DNA of 64,000 nt from NCBI RefSeq assembly GCF_035207705.1, contig NZ_CP128187.1:1922001-1986000 (forward strand), given 5' to 3'. This stretch comes from Maribacter sp. BPC-D8. Its GTDB lineage: Bacteria > Bacteroidota > Bacteroidia > Flavobacteriales > Flavobacteriaceae. A program made the position numbers and the translations under genes. Under the pieces are notes generated by a model. The model saw only the letters and a program-made list of their open reading frames with translations, was not told the DNA's origin and made no database searches. Within the stretch, counting starts at the first letter, position 1. Each line of letters opens with the position of its first letter. Shown one piece after another: positions 1-9,002 of this stretch.

Positions 1-753
1 CACGTCATATATTGGTAAATGTTCCTCAACATATTCTTTAAGTTCGAATACATTTTTACCAGATTTATCACCTTCGGCAACAATTACAATACTTGAAGAT
101 TTACCTGACTCTTTACTTCTTTTTAAAGATTCAAGTAATCTATCTAAACCTAAATTCTCTTCTGGTATTAAAATTTCTTCAGCACCTGCACCAACACCTG
201 CGTTCAATGCAATATGACCAACATCTCTACCCATTACTTCTACGAAGAAAAGCCTGTTGTGAGAACTTGCCGTATCTCTAATTTTATCAATACATTCTAC
301 CACAGTATTTAACGCCGTGTCAAAACCTAATGTGAATGTTGTACCGAAAATATCATTATCAATAGTACCAGGTATACCTATAACAGGAAAATTGTATTCT
401 CTGTTAAATATCATGGCACCAGTAAAACTACCATCACCACCTATTACAACAAATGCATCTATTCCTGCTTTTAGTAACTCCTCATGCGCTGTTTTTCTAC
501 CTTCTGGAGTTCTAAAATCATCGCAACGAGCAGACTTAAGTATAGTACCACCTTTATTAATAATATTATTTACACTACGGGCGTCCATTGGTTTAAAATC
601 GCCCTCTATCATACCTTGATACCCTCTATAGATTCCAACACAATCTACCTTCAAGTATGCACACGTACGAACAACTGATCTTATGGCAGCATTCATACCT
701 GGTGAATCACCTCCTGAAGTCAGTACTGCTATTTTTTTTATTTCTGAAGACAT
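1..753 (-). CDS. pfkA: ATP-dependent 6-phosphofructokinase, 3' end cut off by window edge
   Basis: Phosphorylates fructose-6-phosphate to fructose-1,6-bisphosphate in cytoplasmic glycolysis. Reading the minus strand from the ATG at 753 gives 251 uninterrupted codons up to the window edge; bacterial PfkA is usually about 320-330 residues, so roughly the last quarter lies outside. Visible motifs are GGDSPGMNAAIR near residue 12 (nucleotide-binding loop), GGDGSF near 105 (the GGDGS form points to ATP rather than pyrophosphate), PGTIDND near 128 (catalytic Asp) and MGRDVGHIAL near 172. A weak -7-like box (TACTTTCG, minus strand, 778-771) lies just upstream. The family call is secure; allosteric behaviour cannot be judged from this part. 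Confidence 0.95.
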   Translation of the reverse strand, partial: MSSEIKKIAVLTSGGDSPGMNAAIRSVVRTCAYLKVDCVGIYRGYQGMIEGDFKPMDARSVNNIINKGGTILKSARCDDFRTPEGRKTAHEELLKAGIDAFVVIGGDGSFTGAMIFNREYNFPVIGIPGTIDNDIFGTTFTLGFDTALNTVVECIDKIRDTASSHNRLFFVEVMGRDVGHIALNAGVGAGAEEILIPEENLGLDRLLESLKRSKESGKSSSIVIVAEGDKSGKNVFELKEYVEEHLPIYDV

Positions 754-823
754 TGAAAAATTTAAGCCAACGAAAGTAAGAAATCTTAGTTGAAATTGGA
801 ATAAAAGTCAGTCGCATTTTAAG

Positions 824-850
824 AAAAAATCAACGAAAAGGATTTCGTTG
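824..850 (-). terminator. Rho-independent terminator of tamB
   Basis: On the minus strand an 8-bp perfect stem (CAACGAAA / TTTCGTTG, 831-838 with 843-850, four-base loop) is followed by ATTTTTTC. It lies about 65 bases after the tamB stop codon and before pfkA, separating the two transcripts. Confidence 0.7.
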
Positions 851-915
851 TAACAGATTAACAATCAAATTCTTAAATTTTGTTATTTATTCACAAAAAG
901 AAAAGTATTCAACTA

Positions 916-3900
916 TTAATTTAATGATTTTGGCTTATCGTAAAAACGGATTAAGCTATCATTACCCATGACAGAAGATGGGTTTTCGATTTCTTTTACA
1001 GGTTCTTCTTTTTCAACTGGCTTAGTGGCCAATATTTTTTGAAAAAGTTCTTTGAAATTATTAAAATCTACTTCGTAAGATATACCAGCCCCTTGAGTAG
1101 AGCCTTGTTGATCAGACAAATATGCCTGTATTTCACTTTGTCTACTAAAGAAATTAGCACTTAAAGTACCTTCTTCGTTTAATAATACCTGTATTTCAAA
1201 ATCACCTGCTACCAATGTCTCGCTAGAAGCACCTACCGGTACACCTACTTTACCATTAAATAGTATTCTATCTGATATTTGCGTAGATACCGTAACCCCT
1301 ATTCTATCATCAGTTTCTATATCTGCCGATCGATCAAGTATACCTTGCTCATAAGAAAGACCTAGATTAAACTTATCATTACCTCCACTTAGAATTGAGT
1401 TTAAAATACTCGATGCACTTTGAACCAAGTTACCGGTTATCGCCTGTTGGTTTATACCACTTTGTGAATTCACAAAAGTACCTTGTGCTAATAAGAATAT
1501 GGCATTCTTCTCTTCAACCGTTGGATCCTGTAAAGTATATTCTAATTCTGACTTAACTATAGAGCTCGTACCAGGGAATTCGATTCCAAAATCAATATCT
1601 GGACTTTGTAATTCTCCTGTTAAACTAATAATAACATCTGTTGGTATTCTACGTGTAAATCCGGCATCTTCAAGTAATGGAGCAGGATTGGCATTTAAAG
1701 AGTACACCGCTTCCATATTCAAGATTGCCTCTAATGGCTTTTGATCCCAATTTATAGTTCCACCCGGTTTTACCTTAAACCTTTTATCAATTATTCCGCC
1801 GAACTTATAATTAAAGTCTCCTGTAACTACAACATAATCACCATACATTTCAAACTTACCATTGGTATTGATCTGTATTAAAATAATACCTACTCCAGTA
1901 CCCTTTAAAGAACTTCCTGTTTTGGTATCAGTTACAATTTCAACCTCGGCATCGGGTGTGATATCTAAATTGAACTCTAACTCCAACCCTTGATAATCTT
2001 TTAATTGCCGTTGACTTTCAATTCTTTGCTTATCCTTTTTTTCTACAAAATTAATGAAGGAGTAATCACCCACACTAGCTACATCACTTAAAGGTATTTT
2101 CAATGAAGTACCTTTTGCCGTAGACCCGTCAACAGTTATATTCAAAGCAGTTGTAGGTCCGTAAATACGACCTGTACCATTTAAATAACCTGTACCGTAG
2201 TACAATTCCCCCTCCTTAAACTCTGTATTCAGAATTAAAAATTTGTCTTTCTTGGTATCAACATTTAAATCTAAAACCCAATCTTTAAAGAAACTATGTG
2301 TTATAGTACCATCTAAATTTGCCCGCGTTCCCTTTGCAACGTCTTCTAATGCTATATTTTCAAAATCAAAAGTCTGATCTTTAAGAATTACCCGCGAACG
2401 TGGAGCGAAACCGTAATCAACATTTAAATAAGGCACTGCAATACCTGCATTATCTAAAGTCAGCAGACCATTAAAACTCGGGTTATCTACATTGCCCTCT
2501 ATCTTGACCCTACCATCAATATCGCCTCGTATATTATCTATTACCCCCTCACCTAACGGACTGAACGGCTCTAAACCAAAGTTGCTGAAATTAGCTATTA
2601 GGTTTGCTTTTGGTATTTCGCCCTTATTTTCTATACTACCAACTACACTAAATTTTTCAACATTATTATCAGACAATTGAGAGTTAACCTGAAACTCAGA
2701 CAAATCTTTATTCCCAATAATATTAATTGCTAAATCTCCTAAGGGTATATTATTAATTCCAAACTTTTCTATATTCAAGTTCGATGATGGTAAATAGATT
2801 CCGTCTTTTTGAAGCACGTTTAAAGTACCATTAACTTCTCCTTGCAACTTAAGGCTATCAATTACCGGCGTTATTTTATCTAAGGATACAATTTTGAACT
2901 GAAGCTGAAGATCCTTGTATGTAGAATCTGCCAACTGCCCTTTAAGCCGTATTTGTTCTTTTTCTTCATTATTCATTACAATTTCTTGAATTGTAATACT
3001 ATCTAAAGCCCTGTTTAGTATAACCTTATTCTTGGTATCGCCATCTTTATTCAACACCCATTTGTTGCCTTTAAAATTGACATCAGACGTTTTAAGACCA
3101 ATAACCGATTTATTATCCTTATTAAAAGTGTGGTAGAAATTCAAGTTATAAGAATCATTAAAATCGCTTCCGCCTTTAAATTCTGACCTAAAGAACAGCG
3201 TATCTTTTAATGTCGTATTAATCAGGTTGAAGTCTTTAAAATTATAATACGGCGTATCTAACTCACCCACAGAAACGAATGTATTAAACAGCGGATTCTT
3301 ATTATCTATTCTAACTTCGATATTATCGGCAGCCGTACCAAATGCCTCAATACTTGGAGATTCAAAATTTAATTTAAAATCACCTTCGTCTGCAACAATA
3401 TTACCCTTTATAAAAGTATTAGGATCAAACCGAACTTCAGGAAAAAATACATCTACGATCTTATTATAAATTTTAAAATTGAAGGAAAGATTTTGACCGT
3501 CAGAAATTTGAAAAGGCCTGTAATTTGTATAAATACTACCCAAAGAGTTCTGCACAAGTTTACCCAATTCTCGTACTTTAAAATTACCCTTCATAAAACC
3601 GGTAATAATATCTGGGGAGTTTATATTAATTGTACGTTCACGATCTTCTCCAAAATTAGAGGTCACCGCAAAATCTTCGAAATAATAGGTGTCGTTTACA
3701 TTTTGATAGCTCGTTTGTGTAAAGTTTATATCACCAACGATATTATCTAAGGTGGTACCTGTAATATCCATACTAACATTTCCTTTAAAAATAGAAACGC
3801 TATCATTTATGATATTCAATTTCTTTAGATCGGCATAATCTACAGAGGCAATAAAATTGAAATTATTTCTAGTCTCGGCTACATTCGCAAGACCCTTAAA

Positions 3901-5364
3901 GTTAAATTTAAAATTCTCGTCATTACTAATCAAAGAGCCATCGAACAATTGATCTTTAATTAAACCCGAAACTTTTAAATCTTGATAATTATAGTTATTA
4001 AATTCAATAGAATATATTTGACCTATAACCTCTGTATTCAGTTTCTCTTTTACAAAACCCTTACCCTCGACATTAAAATCTAAAGTTGTTTTACCCAGAT
4101 TTTTATTCTCGGTAAAATCACCTAAATCAAAATCAATTAAAGAAATGAATCCTTTATAGGTTGCATTATCAATATTATTAAAATCACTTAAAACGATATC
4201 GGCATAGCTACTACCTACGGCAGTATTTAAATTTACTTTCGCATCTACCGAAGAATTAGTAATAAAGGCATTACCACGAATAGTAAATTGACCCAATTTA
4301 CTAAAAGAAGATGGCAAAGATTTACCGATTAAATTAGGCAACAAAGCATTTAATTGGTAGTAACTACTAGTAACATTTTTCATTTCAGCATTTAAACTGA
4401 AGGGCTTTTGTTTGCTAAATAAGTTCTTGAAATTAAAATCGCCACGTATACCGGTATCATCAGAAAACAAGAAAAGATCATCTGTATTTAAATCATTTAA
4501 AACCCCGTTAACGTTAGCATTGAAGGTTACTTCTTTTCCTTTTCCAAATTCATTATACAGCAAATTAACCTCGTCAAAAGCGACTAAAGATTCCTTAAAT
4601 TCTGCAACAACATTTACTTTATTTAAAAAATCCTTAAAATCTTCACGATTATAATTAAATACGAGATTACCATCTAAAGCAGAAAGCGGTGTTTTTATTT
4701 TCAAAGAATCGAAACGCATTTGCTGCTTCGTGTACTTAAAATTTGTGGCTAGCTTTTCTACTTTTAATCCTCGATTACTATAAAAAGACATCTCTTGTAT
4801 ATCTGTAGAAACCTCTGGACCAAGAATTAAAAAATCGGCTGCACCAATATTTAAACTATCAAAATTTAAAATAGTAGTATTATTTAAATTTTCATCAATA
4901 TACTTGAACCTACTATTTTCAATATCTACATACGAAGAAGAAAGCCTAAAGGGTGGTGTACCTGGTGCCCGAGGTTTGCCATCATCAAGTTTATCTACAA
5001 AAACCTCAAGATTGGTATTCGTTTCTCCGAAATAAGTCTTTAGCTTGAAGTTTAATTTATCAACCGAAATATCGCCAAACTCTAAGTTACCCTGCACCAA
5101 ATTATTGATACTTAAAATGGATGTTTTAAGCTCATTGACATAGAATAAAGTATCTTGTTTGTAGTCTTCGATAAAGACACCTTCCAAACCGGTATTCCAA
5201 GAAATCAACGAAACCTTTAAGCGCTCAATATTAATATGTGTACCGTATTGATCGTTAATTTTTTTCGTAGCAAACTGTGCCAGTAAGGTCTGTACCACTG
5301 GCAATGAAAAAATGATAGTACCCAAAACACATATCAGCAAAAGCACCAATAATGTTCGAACCAA
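916..5364 (-). CDS. tamB: TamB-like translocation and assembly module protein (DUF490)
   Basis: A 1482-residue inner-membrane-anchored periplasmic protein of the TamB/AsmA-like group, which bridges inner and outer membranes and is implicated in outer-membrane protein assembly and lipid transport. An N-terminal hydrophobic anchor (about residues 1-28) is followed by a very long, beta-rich, low-complexity region with repeated short strands (NFKG, DFNF, LNFNF). The C-terminal 350 residues carry the DUF490 signature region (GTGVGIILIQINTNGKFEMYG, then TGDFNYKFGGIIDKRF, and LGLSYEQGI near the end). The length is normal for Bacteroidota TamB. It is divergent from tsaD. A TamA partner is not in the window. 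No frameshift is seen across 4.4 kb. Confidence 0.9.
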   Translation of the reverse strand: MVRTLLVLLLICVLGTIIFSLPVVQTLLAQFATKKINDQYGTHINIERLKVSLISWNTGLEGVFIEDYKQDTLFYVNELKTSILSINNLVQGNLEFGDISVDKLNFKLKTYFGETNTNLEVFVDKLDDGKPRAPGTPPFRLSSSYVDIENSRFKYIDENLNNTTILNFDSLNIGAADFLILGPEVSTDIQEMSFYSNRGLKVEKLATNFKYTKQQMRFDSLKIKTPLSALDGNLVFNYNREDFKDFLNKVNVVAEFKESLVAFDEVNLLYNEFGKGKEVTFNANVNGVLNDLNTDDLFLFSDDTGIRGDFNFKNLFSKQKPFSLNAEMKNVTSSYYQLNALLPNLIGKSLPSSFSKLGQFTIRGNAFITNSSVDAKVNLNTAVGSSYADIVLSDFNNIDNATYKGFISLIDFDLGDFTENKNLGKTTLDFNVEGKGFVKEKLNTEVIGQIYSIEFNNYNYQDLKVSGLIKDQLFDGSLISNDENFKFNFKGLANVAETRNNFNFIASVDYADLKKLNIINDSVSIFKGNVSMDITGTTLDNIVGDINFTQTSYQNVNDTYYFEDFAVTSNFGEDRERTININSPDIITGFMKGNFKVRELGKLVQNSLGSIYTNYRPFQISDGQNLSFNFKIYNKIVDVFFPEVRFDPNTFIKGNIVADEGDFKLNFESPSIEAFGTAADNIEVRIDNKNPLFNTFVSVGELDTPYYNFKDFNLINTTLKDTLFFRSEFKGGSDFNDSYNLNFYHTFNKDNKSVIGLKTSDVNFKGNKWVLNKDGDTKNKVILNRALDSITIQEIVMNNEEKEQIRLKGQLADSTYKDLQLQFKIVSLDKITPVIDSLKLQGEVNGTLNVLQKDGIYLPSSNLNIEKFGINNIPLGDLAINIIGNKDLSEFQVNSQLSDNNVEKFSVVGSIENKGEIPKANLIANFSNFGLEPFSPLGEGVIDNIRGDIDGRVKIEGNVDNPSFNGLLTLDNAGIAVPYLNVDYGFAPRSRVILKDQTFDFENIALEDVAKGTRANLDGTITHSFFKDWVLDLNVDTKKDKFLILNTEFKEGELYYGTGYLNGTGRIYGPTTALNITVDGSTAKGTSLKIPLSDVASVGDYSFINFVEKKDKQRIESQRQLKDYQGLELEFNLDITPDAEVEIVTDTKTGSSLKGTGVGIILIQINTNGKFEMYGDYVVVTGDFNYKFGGIIDKRFKVKPGGTINWDQKPLEAILNMEAVYSLNANPAPLLEDAGFTRRIPTDVIISLTGELQSPDIDFGIEFPGTSSIVKSELEYTLQDPTVEEKNAIFLLAQGTFVNSQSGINQQAITGNLVQSASSILNSILSGGNDKFNLGLSYEQGILDRSADIETDDRIGVTVSTQISDRILFNGKVGVPVGASSETLVAGDFEIQVLLNEEGTLSANFFSRQSEIQAYLSDQQGSTQGAGISYEVDFNNFKELFQKILATKPVEKEEPVKEIENPSSVMGNDSLIRFYDKPKSLN

Positions 5365-5380
5365 TATTTTTCTCAGTTTT

Positions 5381-5407
5381 TTGATAGGTCTTTATGTTTT
5401 ACCTTTG
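5381..5407 (+). promoter_or_regulatory. Probable tsaD promoter (Bacteroidota type)
   Basis: TACCTTTG at 5400-5407 matches the Bacteroidota -7 consensus TAnnTTTG exactly. A TTG at 5381-5383 could be the -33 element, although 16 bases of spacing is slightly short. Transcription would begin near 5412, which makes the ATG at 5430, not the in-frame ATG at 5394, the usable start. Confidence 0.5.
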
Positions 5408-5429
5408 TTATTCAAATTTTATTCCAAAT

Positions 5430-6458
5430 ATGTCGGAACACGATACAATTTATATACTTGCTATAGAATCTTCTTGTGATGACACTTCTGCGGCAGTTTT
5501 AATGAACGATAAAGTGCTCAGTAATGTTGTCGCCACCCAGGCTATTCATAAAGAATATGGAGGGGTTGTACCAGAACTTGCATCAAGAGCACACCAACAA
5601 AATATAGTGCCCGTTGTTCATCAAGCCATAGCTAAAGCAAATATCGATAAAAAACAATTATCAGCCATAGCATTTACACGCGGACCTGGACTAATGGGTT
5701 CTTTACTGGTAGGTACATCATTTGCAAAATCATTATCATTAGGCTTACAGATACCGCTTATTGAAGTTAACCACATGAAAGCCCATATTTTAGCTCATTT
5801 TATAGATGACGAAACTATGAAGACACCGTCATTTCCGTTTTTAGCTTTAACCATAAGTGGAGGTCATACACAAATTGTTCAAGTGAACGATTTCTTTGAC
5901 ATGAAGATTATTGGACAAACTTTAGATGATGCCGTAGGGGAAGCATTTGACAAGAGTGCAAAAATTTTAGGGCTGCCCTACCCTGGCGGACCTTTAATTG
6001 ACAAATATGCAACAACTGGTGACCCTCGCAAATTTGAATTCACCATACCGAATGTAAAAGATTTAGATTTTAGTTTCAGCGGATTAAAAACGAACATACT
6101 CTATTTCATTCAGCGACAAATGAAAGAGAATCCTGATTTTATTAAGAACAATCTAGAAGATATCTGCGCATCTATACAATATACCATTATTACGATACTG
6201 ATGAAAAAACTAAAAAAAGCAGTAAAGCAAACTGGCATAAAAGAAATTGCCATTGGCGGCGGCGTGTCTGCAAACTCTGGTATTCGAAAGGTTTTGACCG
6301 AAGCCCAAGCAAAATACGGATGGAAAACCTACATACCCAAATTTGAATACTGTACAGATAATGCTGCTATGATTGGTATTGTAGGATATCAGAAATACAA
6401 GAACGAACAATTCTCTCAACAAGATGTTACGGCTAAAGCCAGATACGTTATATCATAG
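5430..6458 (+). CDS. tsaD: tRNA N6-adenosine threonylcarbamoyltransferase TsaD
   Basis: Transfers the threonylcarbamoyl group to A37 of ANN-decoding tRNAs, working with TsaB, TsaE and TsaC. The protein is 342 residues from the ATG at 5430. This start is preferred over 5394 because the family begins at the LAIESSCDDTSAA strand and because a -7 box overlaps the upstream extension. The metal-binding NHMKAHILAH motif places His115 and His119. The ASKA-type nucleotide fold shows SGGHTQIV, LDDAVGEAFDKSAK and GGGVSANSG. The size is standard (about 340). The gene stands divergently from tamB and is followed by rsmE after 17 bases, so the two are probably co-transcribed. Confidence 0.97.
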   Translation: MSEHDTIYILAIESSCDDTSAAVLMNDKVLSNVVATQAIHKEYGGVVPELASRAHQQNIVPVVHQAIAKANIDKKQLSAIAFTRGPGLMGSLLVGTSFAKSLSLGLQIPLIEVNHMKAHILAHFIDDETMKTPSFPFLALTISGGHTQIVQVNDFFDMKIIGQTLDDAVGEAFDKSAKILGLPYPGGPLIDKYATTGDPRKFEFTIPNVKDLDFSFSGLKTNILYFIQRQMKENPDFIKNNLEDICASIQYTIITILMKKLKKAVKQTGIKEIAIGGGVSANSGIRKVLTEAQAKYGWKTYIPKFEYCTDNAAMIGIVGYQKYKNEQFSQQDVTAKARYVIS

Positions 6459-6475
6459 TCATTAAAATAAACCAC

Positions 6476-7183
6476 ATGCAATTATTTTACAATCCTGATA
6501 TTAAAGACACTGACAGTACTTTCACTTTCGATAGTAATGAAAGTAAGCATATTGTTAAGGTTTTGAGAAAAAAAATTGGCGACGAATTATTTATTACCAA
6601 TGGCAGTGGTTACTTATTTGAAGCTAAAATAATTAGTGACAATATAAAAAAATGTGAGGTTGAACTTATATCCTCCAAAAAAACACATCCAAAATCTCAT
6701 TGGTTACATATAGCAGTGGCACCAACAAAAATGAATGATCGCTTTGAGTGGTTTTTAGAAAAAGCTACCGAAATAGGTGTTGATGAAATAACACCTATAA
6801 TTTGTGAAAGATCAGAACGCAAAGTATTAAAACTAGAACGTATGCAACGTGTACTAGAGTCTGCCATGAAGCAATCGCTACAAACATATTTGCCAAAACT
6901 AAACGAACCCATAAGCATCTCTGAGTTTTTAGAGAAACCTGTATCTGAACTTCAATTTATTGCACATTGCGAAGACACAGAGCGCCATGAACTAAAAAGA
7001 AGAGTCGCGGCAGATAAAGATGTTACTATATTAATTGGCCCTGAAGGTGATTTTTCTCCTGAAGAAATTAAAAATGCCATGCAAAAAGGCTATGCACCAG
7101 TTGCCATGGGTAAAACAAGATTAAGAACCGAAACAGCAGCAATTGTCGCATGCACTATAATTGCGACAATTAATAACGGGTAA
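6476..7183 (+). CDS. rsmE: 16S rRNA (uracil-1498-N3)-methyltransferase RsmE
   Basis: Methylates U1498 of 16S rRNA using S-adenosylmethionine. The 235-residue protein has the N-terminal PUA-like part (SKHIVKVLRKKIGDELFITNG) and a C-terminal SPOUT/trefoil-knot domain, shown by AVAPTKMNDRFEWFLEKATEIGVDEITPI, ILIGPEGDFSPEEI near residue 187 and the terminal knot motif TRLRTETAAI near 215. It lies 17 bases after tsaD and is followed by the DUF4159 gene. Nothing unusual. Confidence 0.95.
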   Translation: MQLFYNPDIKDTDSTFTFDSNESKHIVKVLRKKIGDELFITNGSGYLFEAKIISDNIKKCEVELISSKKTHPKSHWLHIAVAPTKMNDRFEWFLEKATEIGVDEITPIICERSERKVLKLERMQRVLESAMKQSLQTYLPKLNEPISISEFLEKPVSELQFIAHCEDTERHELKRRVAADKDVTILIGPEGDFSPEEIKNAMQKGYAPVAMGKTRLRTETAAIVACTIIATINNG

Positions 7184-7241
7184 TAGAATCTCTAAAAAAA
7201 CAGCTTCAACTAATCACAACCTATTTTTTGTAGATTTGAAT

Positions 7242-7892
7242 ATGAAAAAAATCATTCCTGCCTTTCTCTTTTTTATATTGTTTTTTGGCTGGTCTATCAA
7301 TGCCCAAGAAATAGCTATTTTAAAATATCAAGGTGGTGGCGATTGGTATGCCAACCCTACTGCATTGCCCAACTTAATCAAATACTGTAATAATAATATC
7401 GACACAACCATTGACAGCAAACCTGAAACTGTAGAAGTTGGTAGCAGCGCTATTTTTCAATATCCCTTCTTACATATGACAGGGCATGGCAACGTGGTAT
7501 TTTCAGATGAAGACCTAGAAAACTTAAGAACCTATCTTTTATCTGGAGGCTTTTTACATATTGACGACAATTATGGCATGAAGCCCTATATTACCAGAGA
7601 AATCAAAAGGCTTTTCCCCAATACAGAATTAGAGGAATTGGGTTCTGAACATCCTATTTTCTCAAACAAGTATACCTTCCCAAAGGGATTACCAAAAATA
7701 CACGAACATGATGGGCAACGGCCACAAGCATTTGCCATATCACACAATAACAGAATAGTCTTGCTATTTACCTCAGAATCAGATTTAGGCGATGGCTGGG
7801 AAGACCCTACAGTACATAACGATACCGCAGAGGTTAGAGAAAAAGCTTTACAAATGGGCGCAAATATTATAACCTACGTTTTTAAAAATTAA
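7242..7892 (+). CDS. DUF4159 domain-containing exported protein
   Basis: A 216-residue protein with a Sec signal peptide (hydrophobic stretch after MKK, probable cleavage after INAQ). The ATG at 7242 was chosen because it puts the signal peptide at the very start; an upstream in-frame start at 7161 would add 27 residues overlapping rsmE. The rest matches the DUF4159 family: AILKYQGGGDWYANPTALPNL, then a glutamine-amidotransferase-like fold with a turn around LLSGGFLHIDDNYG and the tail GANIITYVFKN. The molecular role of this family is not established. It lies 3 bases before the AI-2E-type permease gene. T/G-rich boxes just before the ATG (TAGATTTG, 7231-7238) resemble a -7 element but sit very close to the start. 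Confidence 0.8.
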   Translation: MKKIIPAFLFFILFFGWSINAQEIAILKYQGGGDWYANPTALPNLIKYCNNNIDTTIDSKPETVEVGSSAIFQYPFLHMTGHGNVVFSDEDLENLRTYLLSGGFLHIDDNYGMKPYITREIKRLFPNTELEELGSEHPIFSNKYTFPKGLPKIHEHDGQRPQAFAISHNNRIVLLFTSESDLGDGWEDPTVHNDTAEVREKALQMGANIITYVFKN

Positions 7893-7895
7893 TCA

Positions 7896-8996
7896 ATGAC
7901 CTCAAAAACCATCTCACAAGGTATATTAAGAGCTATAGGTGTATTAATTGGCATCGCACTTTTACTTTATTTTCTATATACGATACAATCTGTTATAGCT
8001 TATTTAGCAATTGCAGCCGTCACCGCATTAATCGGTAGCCCTTTAGTCCGTTTTTTTAGATTACGACTTAAACTACCTAATATACTTGCGGTAATCATTA
8101 CAATGATTTTAATGGTTGGATTATTGGTAGGTATTATTGCCTTATTCATTCCATTATTATCAGAGCAAGGCAAAAACTTGTCGCTACTCGACATTGATGA
8201 GTTACAGACAAGTCTAAATACATTATATCATCAAATTACTAATTATTTGGGGCTTTCTTCTCACATTGTAGAAGATGTCATTGACGATGCTGGTTTAGAA
8301 AAAAATATTTTACAAGGACTAGATATTGGCTTTATACCTAACTTTTTAAATTCCTTTTTAAATGTTTTAAGTACAGCAAGTATCGGCTTGTTTTCCGTTC
8401 TTTTCATATCCTTTTTCTTCTTAAAAGATAGTAAATTGTTTGAGCACGGTTTATTGATATTTATTCCAATAGATAAAAAGAAAGGCACCACAAATTCTAT
8501 TGGCAAAATTAATGGACTATTATCACGATACTTTGTTGGGTTGCTACTTCAAATATTTATTCTCTTCGTCATTTACACCATAGTTTTACTAGTCGTAGGT
8601 ATTGAAAATGCTGTAGTAATCGCATTTCTTTGCGCACTATTCAACATTATACCATATATAGGTCCAATAATTGGTGGCGTAATTATGTTGACACTAACCA
8701 TGACTAGTAATTTGGGTTCAGATTTTAGCGAGGTAATACTACCAAAAACAGGATATGTATTCATAGGATTATTAATTGGTCAGCTGGTAGACAACTTTTT
8801 CTCTCAACCATTTATATTTTCAAATAGTGTAAAATCTCATCCCTTAGAAATCTTCTTAGTGATTATTATTGCCGGATTATTATTTGGCACCGTAGGTATG
8901 ATTGTCGCCGTACCTGGGTATACCGCTATTAAGGTTATTCTGAAGGAATTTCTATCTGATAATCAAATTGTGAAATCTTTGACCCATAATCTCTAG
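7896..8996 (+). CDS. AI-2E family transporter (PF01594 permease)
   Basis: A 366-residue polytopic inner-membrane protein with about seven hydrophobic segments. The N-terminal helix pair (about residues 10-85) is followed by a soluble stretch (LLSEQGKNLSLLDIDELQTSL) and the conserved C-terminal helices with FNIIPYIGPIIGG near residue 250 and HPLEIFLVIIIAGLLFGTVGMIVAVPGYTA near 315-345. Members include exporters of AI-2 and Na+/H+ antiporters, so the substrate cannot be named from sequence. The gene starts 3 bases after the DUF4159 gene and ends 6 bases before the methyltransferase gene, indicating an operon. Confidence 0.85.
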   Translation: MTSKTISQGILRAIGVLIGIALLLYFLYTIQSVIAYLAIAAVTALIGSPLVRFFRLRLKLPNILAVIITMILMVGLLVGIIALFIPLLSEQGKNLSLLDIDELQTSLNTLYHQITNYLGLSSHIVEDVIDDAGLEKNILQGLDIGFIPNFLNSFLNVLSTASIGLFSVLFISFFFLKDSKLFEHGLLIFIPIDKKKGTTNSIGKINGLLSRYFVGLLLQIFILFVIYTIVLLVVGIENAVVIAFLCALFNIIPYIGPIIGGVIMLTLTMTSNLGSDFSEVILPKTGYVFIGLLIGQLVDNFFSQPFIFSNSVKSHPLEIFLVIIIAGLLFGTVGMIVAVPGYTAIKVILKEFLSDNQIVKSLTHNL

Positions 8997-9002
8997 GCAT
9001 TC

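Noticed and set aside
93..678. Plus-strand open frames at 93-281, 317-619 and 484-678
   Set aside because: They run antisense through pfkA, whose minus-strand frame is continuous from 753 to the edge and carries all catalytic motifs.
3493..3750. Antisense open frames inside tamB, for example 3493-3750 plus and 4412-4654 plus
   Set aside because: They are shadows of the tamB coding sequence, with no family features or signals of their own.
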